Assembly (NCBI RefSeq): GCF_029690065.1
Contig: NZ_CP121463.1
Location: forward strand, 2,852,001-2,916,000
Length of the DNA: 64,000 nucleotides
From: Arthrobacter sp. Y-9
GTDB lineage: Bacteria; Actinomycetota; Actinomycetes; Actinomycetales; Micrococcaceae
Reading direction: 5' to 3'
Positions 60,862 through 64,000 of the stretch are shown here, in pieces. The position numbers and the translations under genes are program-made. Within the stretch, counting starts at the first letter, position 1; every line of letters starts with the position of its first letter. The notes beneath the pieces are model-generated. The model did no database searches. It saw only the letters and a program-made list of their open reading frames with translations, and was not told where the DNA came from.

Positions 60862-61476
60862 ATGAAATTCCCCAGGTCTGAGCGTCTCCGTAAGATCAGT
60901 TCCTCGCACGCCGGGCGCATCGTGCTCGCCGCGGTCCCGGCGGCCCTCGCCGCCACCACCCTGATGGGCGGCATCGCCCAGGGCGCGGTCCCCGTCTCCT
61001 TCGCCGTCTCCGGCAGCCAGTTCCAGATCGGCGCCTCGTCGCTGGAGGGCACCGGCTTCTCCCAGTACGCGGGAGTCGCCCGGGACACCGAAGGCAAGAA
61101 CCACACCGTGGCCATCGCCAACATCAAGAGCGCCACGCTCAGCGACCTCTGCCAGGCCGTCACCACCGACACCCCCCTCGGTAAGGTCGGCGTGCTCATC
61201 AAGGCCGGTGGCGGCGGATCCCCCGCCTCCGCTTCCGACCTGCAGATCGGCATGACCGGACTGAAGGGCGACGCGTCCTTCGGCAAGATCCGCATCGGCG
61301 TGGATGCCTCCACCGTCAACACCGCGGCGAAGGGCACCCCCGGCGACTTCGCTCAGGACGCCGACACCGTCACCATCAAGAACCTCGAACAGACCGCCTG
61401 GAGCACCCAGGCCTCCGTCTTCACCCTCACCGGGATGAAGCTGGAGCTGACGGACGGGTCCAAGGGATGCTTCTGA
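60862..61476 (+). CDS. DUF6230 family exported protein
   Basis: A 204-residue protein with a basic N-terminus and signal-like hydrophobic segment (GRIVLAAVPAALAATTLMGG, about 19-38), then a beta-rich domain matching DUF6230 (PVSFAVSGSQFQIGASSLEG, KNHTVAIANIKSATLSDLCQ). Cys 96 and Cys 203 (LCQAV, KGCF) may form a disulfide. Function unknown; family is actinobacterial and usually paired with DUF6114, as here. Possibly surface- or membrane-associated. Confidence 0.85.
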   Translation: MKFPRSERLRKISSSHAGRIVLAAVPAALAATTLMGGIAQGAVPVSFAVSGSQFQIGASSLEGTGFSQYAGVARDTEGKNHTVAIANIKSATLSDLCQAVTTDTPLGKVGVLIKAGGGGSPASASDLQIGMTGLKGDASFGKIRIGVDASTVNTAAKGTPGDFAQDADTVTIKNLEQTAWSTQASVFTLTGMKLELTDGSKGCF

Positions 61477-62048
61477 GCGGCGACGGCGCACTGGCGGAGA
61501 ACGGGCTGACACCGCAGGCTTCGCGACGGGCGCGGCGCGGTGACGCCGACCGGACGCTGCGGCACGCGGTCACGCCCGCCGCGGAGTCCCGGGCGGAACC
61601 GGCCGAGCCCACGGAGCCCCTGGAGTCGATCCTCGCCCCCGAAACGACGGAGGCGCCGGAGACGTCCGAGGCCCCCGCGGAGAGCGACTTCCGGACGTGG
61701 CGGAAGGAGCGGCCATTCATCGGCGGTCTGCTCGTGGCGCTCGGCGGCGTGGAGATGTTCTTCTCCGGACAGCTGGACATCGGTCATCTGCACGTGCAGC
61801 TCGGCATCGAGGGTCTTCAGGCGACCATCATCCCGATCGCCCTGCTCCTGCTGGGCATCCTCGCCATGACGATGCCGGACCATCACGTGTTCTACGGCGT
61901 GATCGCCCTCGCCGTGGCCGTGTACTCACTGGTGGGCGTGAACCTCGGAGGCTTCCTCATCGGCATGCTGCTGGCCGGGACCGGAGGAGTCCTCGTGGCC
62001 GCCTGGATGAGACGGAGTCCCGCACCTCAGGGAGAACCCGCCTCATGA
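61467..62048 (+). CDS. DUF6114 family membrane protein
   Basis: A 193-residue protein with an acidic, disordered N-terminus (1-75) and four membrane helices (about 82-185) including RPFIGGLLVALGGVEMFFSG, typical of DUF6114. The gene overlaps the DUF6230 gene by 10 bp and the next gene by 4 bp. Function unknown; it probably forms an assembly with the DUF6230 partner. Confidence 0.85.
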   Translation: MLLSGDGALAENGLTPQASRRARRGDADRTLRHAVTPAAESRAEPAEPTEPLESILAPETTEAPETSEAPAESDFRTWRKERPFIGGLLVALGGVEMFFSGQLDIGHLHVQLGIEGLQATIIPIALLLLGILAMTMPDHHVFYGVIALAVAVYSLVGVNLGGFLIGMLLAGTGGVLVAAWMRRSPAPQGEPAS

Positions 62049-62860
62049 CACAGCGCCGCCGCCGCGGACTGGGAGCCCTGCTGGCCGGCGCCGTGCTGGT
62101 GACACCGTTCACCCTCGGCGCCGCCCAGGCCCCCGAGTCCCAGCCCGCAGCCTTCTGCCTCCCCATCCTCTTCACGTGCGCCTCCCCGACGCCGACCCCC
62201 ACCCCCGGAACCCCGAAGCCCCCGGCCACGACGCCGGCTCCGGGCGCCGGCACCCCCAGCGTCCCGGCCGGCGGGTCCGGTGGCGTGCCGGTCATCCCGG
62301 TGCCCGGCGACTCCGGAGCCGGCGCCCCCGGAAGCAGCACCCCCAGCGGGTCGCCGTCGTCGTCGCCCACCGATGCCGCGCACCCGACACCCGGCGCGAA
62401 GCCCTCCCCCAAGAAGCCTGTGAAGGCGACCCGGGACGACGGCGCCCCCATCTTCACCAGGACGCCCGCCTCCCTCGGCTCCCGGGGGCTGTCCTTCACC
62501 GGCCTGCACTCGATCGGGATCGTCTCGGTGCCGACGGTCGACGGCGGGAGCGTTCGCGCGCTGAAGATCAGCGCTGACTCCATCACCATCACCGGGTTCT
62601 CCCTCACGGTCCGGCCGCCGAACGGCCCCGGCCTGGTCACCACGGCGGACACCATGAAGCTCGAAGGTCACGTCGACGTGTACCTCGGCTCCGTCACCGC
62701 GACGACGGCGAACGGCCGCTCGCTCACGCTCGGCACCGACACGCCGCCCCCGCTGGACGACGTCGCGCCGGGACTCCTGCGCGTGACGATGGGCCTCGTG
62801 GGAAGCACCGCCGACTCGATCAGCTACACGAACACGAACCAGCGGATCGTCGAGTCCTGA
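62045..62860 (+). CDS. Exported protein with Pro/Thr/Ser-rich spacer
   Basis: A 271-residue protein: a signal peptide (RRRGLGALLAGAVLVTPFTL, cleavage near residue 27), a Pro/Thr/Gly/Ser-rich spacer (about 45-130) like those that cross a cell wall, then a beta-rich C-terminal domain (LSFTGLHSIGIVSVPTVDGG; GFSLTVRPPNGPGLVTTADT). No sorting signal. I do not know the domain; it shares the operon with DUF6230/DUF6114 and may be their secreted partner. Confidence 0.7.
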   Translation: MTQRRRRGLGALLAGAVLVTPFTLGAAQAPESQPAAFCLPILFTCASPTPTPTPGTPKPPATTPAPGAGTPSVPAGGSGGVPVIPVPGDSGAGAPGSSTPSGSPSSSPTDAAHPTPGAKPSPKKPVKATRDDGAPIFTRTPASLGSRGLSFTGLHSIGIVSVPTVDGGSVRALKISADSITITGFSLTVRPPNGPGLVTTADTMKLEGHVDVYLGSVTATTANGRSLTLGTDTPPPLDDVAPGLLRVTMGLVGSTADSISYTNTNQRIVES

Positions 62861-62947
62861 GTGCCCCGTCCGGGTCCGCCGAACATATTCCTGGGAATTT
62901 GCCGCCACTAATTGCGAGCTAGTCAAAATAAGTGCTTGAATGGGGTC

Positions 62948-63418
62948 ATGTCCCAGTTCACGGCACTCCCCGACCGGGCCTCCGCCTGGTCCGAGCAGCT
63001 GCGTACCGCCGGACGGCGCGTCACCAAGCAGCGCCTTGCCGTGCTCGCAGCCATCGACACCCATCCGCACTCCACCGCGGAGAACATCCTCGACCTGGCC
63101 CGCCGCGAGCTCCCGGGACTCTCCGCGCAGTCCGTCTACGTGGTCCTCGGCGACCTGACGGAACTCGGCATGCTGCGGCGTTTCGAGCCCCCACACTCCC
63201 CCGCACTGTACGAGACGCGCACCGGGGACAACCACCACCACGCCATCTGCACGCGCTGCGGGCGCATCGAGGACGTGGACTGCGCCGTCGGGCATGCACC
63301 TTGTCTGCATCCCCACTGGAACGATGACCAGCAGCCCATGAGCATCCAGATCGCCGATGTCCTCTACCAGGGCATCTGCCAGGACTGCCTCGCCGCCGAA
63401 CGCCAGGACGGCGACTGA
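62948..63418 (+). CDS. furA: Fur-family regulator (FurA-like)
   Basis: A 156-residue metalloregulator. The HTH region is KQRLAVLAAIDTHPHSTAEN then SAQSVYVVLGDLTELGML. Metal ligands are in NHHHAICTRCGRIEDVDC and the second CxxC is ICQDCLAA. Immediately followed by katG, the usual furA-katG arrangement, in which peroxide inactivates the repressor and releases katG. ATG 62948 matches family starts. Upstream DNA is AT-rich (GAGCTAGTCAAAATAAG) and may hold its own operator. Confidence 0.93.
   Translation: MSQFTALPDRASAWSEQLRTAGRRVTKQRLAVLAAIDTHPHSTAENILDLARRELPGLSAQSVYVVLGDLTELGMLRRFEPPHSPALYETRTGDNHHHAICTRCGRIEDVDCAVGHAPCLHPHWNDDQQPMSIQIADVLYQGICQDCLAAERQDGD

Positions 63419-64000
<582 letters not shown>

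Overview
The window reads as chromosomal DNA from a high-GC Gram-positive actinobacterium of the Micrococcaceae, most like Arthrobacter or a close relative. The basis is gene content and style: many GTG starts, ATGA gene overlaps, a ClpP pair beside a PopR-like regulator, an imuA'-imuB-dnaE2 mutasome, efeUOB, a FurA-like regulator next to katG, and DUF6230/DUF6114 proteins. No species can be named from sequence alone. Both ends cut genes: a 2-hydroxyacid dehydrogenase on the left and katG on the right.

Layout. 0-12.5 kb: dehydrogenase tail, a CtpE-like P-type ATPase, a Tat-exported phospholipase C, a cupin divergent from a GlxA-type regulator, a PopR-like regulator convergent with a two-gene clpP operon, a double-VOC protein and small proteins of unknown function. 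12.5-14.5 kb: a P-loop kinase and an NmrA/HxlR divergent pair. 14.7-28.2 kb: an accessory locus of lower GC by eye. It holds a seven-gene minus-strand operon (afsA-like, KSIII-like, fabH-like, acp, fabF-like, HAD phosphatase, 3-hydroxyacyl dehydrogenase), a marR-PPTase pair, an FAD monooxygenase-MFS pair, and a divergent zinc-type oxidoreductase/aldo-keto reductase pair. 28.3-30.0 kb: a convergent, overlapping Beta-protein/sce7726 pair. 30.3-33.6 kb: metB, cystathionine beta-synthase and a ChrB-like protein. 33.6-42.7 kb: an MFS transporter, then the SOS mutagenesis cassette with a LexA box, and an AlkA-like glycosylase. 42.7-53.0 kb: flavoprotein/MarR/NADP-oxidoreductase genes with twin operators, an acyl-CoA synthetase, rhomboid, thioredoxin, a TetR-ABC exporter, a thioesterase, a methyltransferase and tRNA-Tyr. 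53-64 kb: YajQ, efeUOB, htpX, MFS-TetR, the DUF6230/DUF6114 surface operon, furA and katG.

The most unusual region is 14.7-28.2 kb. It looks like a self-contained pathway for a small acyl-derived molecule, possibly a butyrolactone/butenolide-type signal. It has its own carrier protein, three ketosynthase-type enzymes, a PPTase, a phosphatase, reductases, an exporter and a MarR regulator. Two intergenic regions in it carry nearly the same 16-bp palindrome (TAACAGATGTCTGTTA type), and a weaker copy overlaps the marR start codon, so one regulator may control the whole locus. A second notable module is the clpP pair: one subunit has Ala at the catalytic Ser position, both flanking promoters carry TCTGCY-N3-RGCAGA palindromes, and the regulator ends in ALAA like an SsrA degron.
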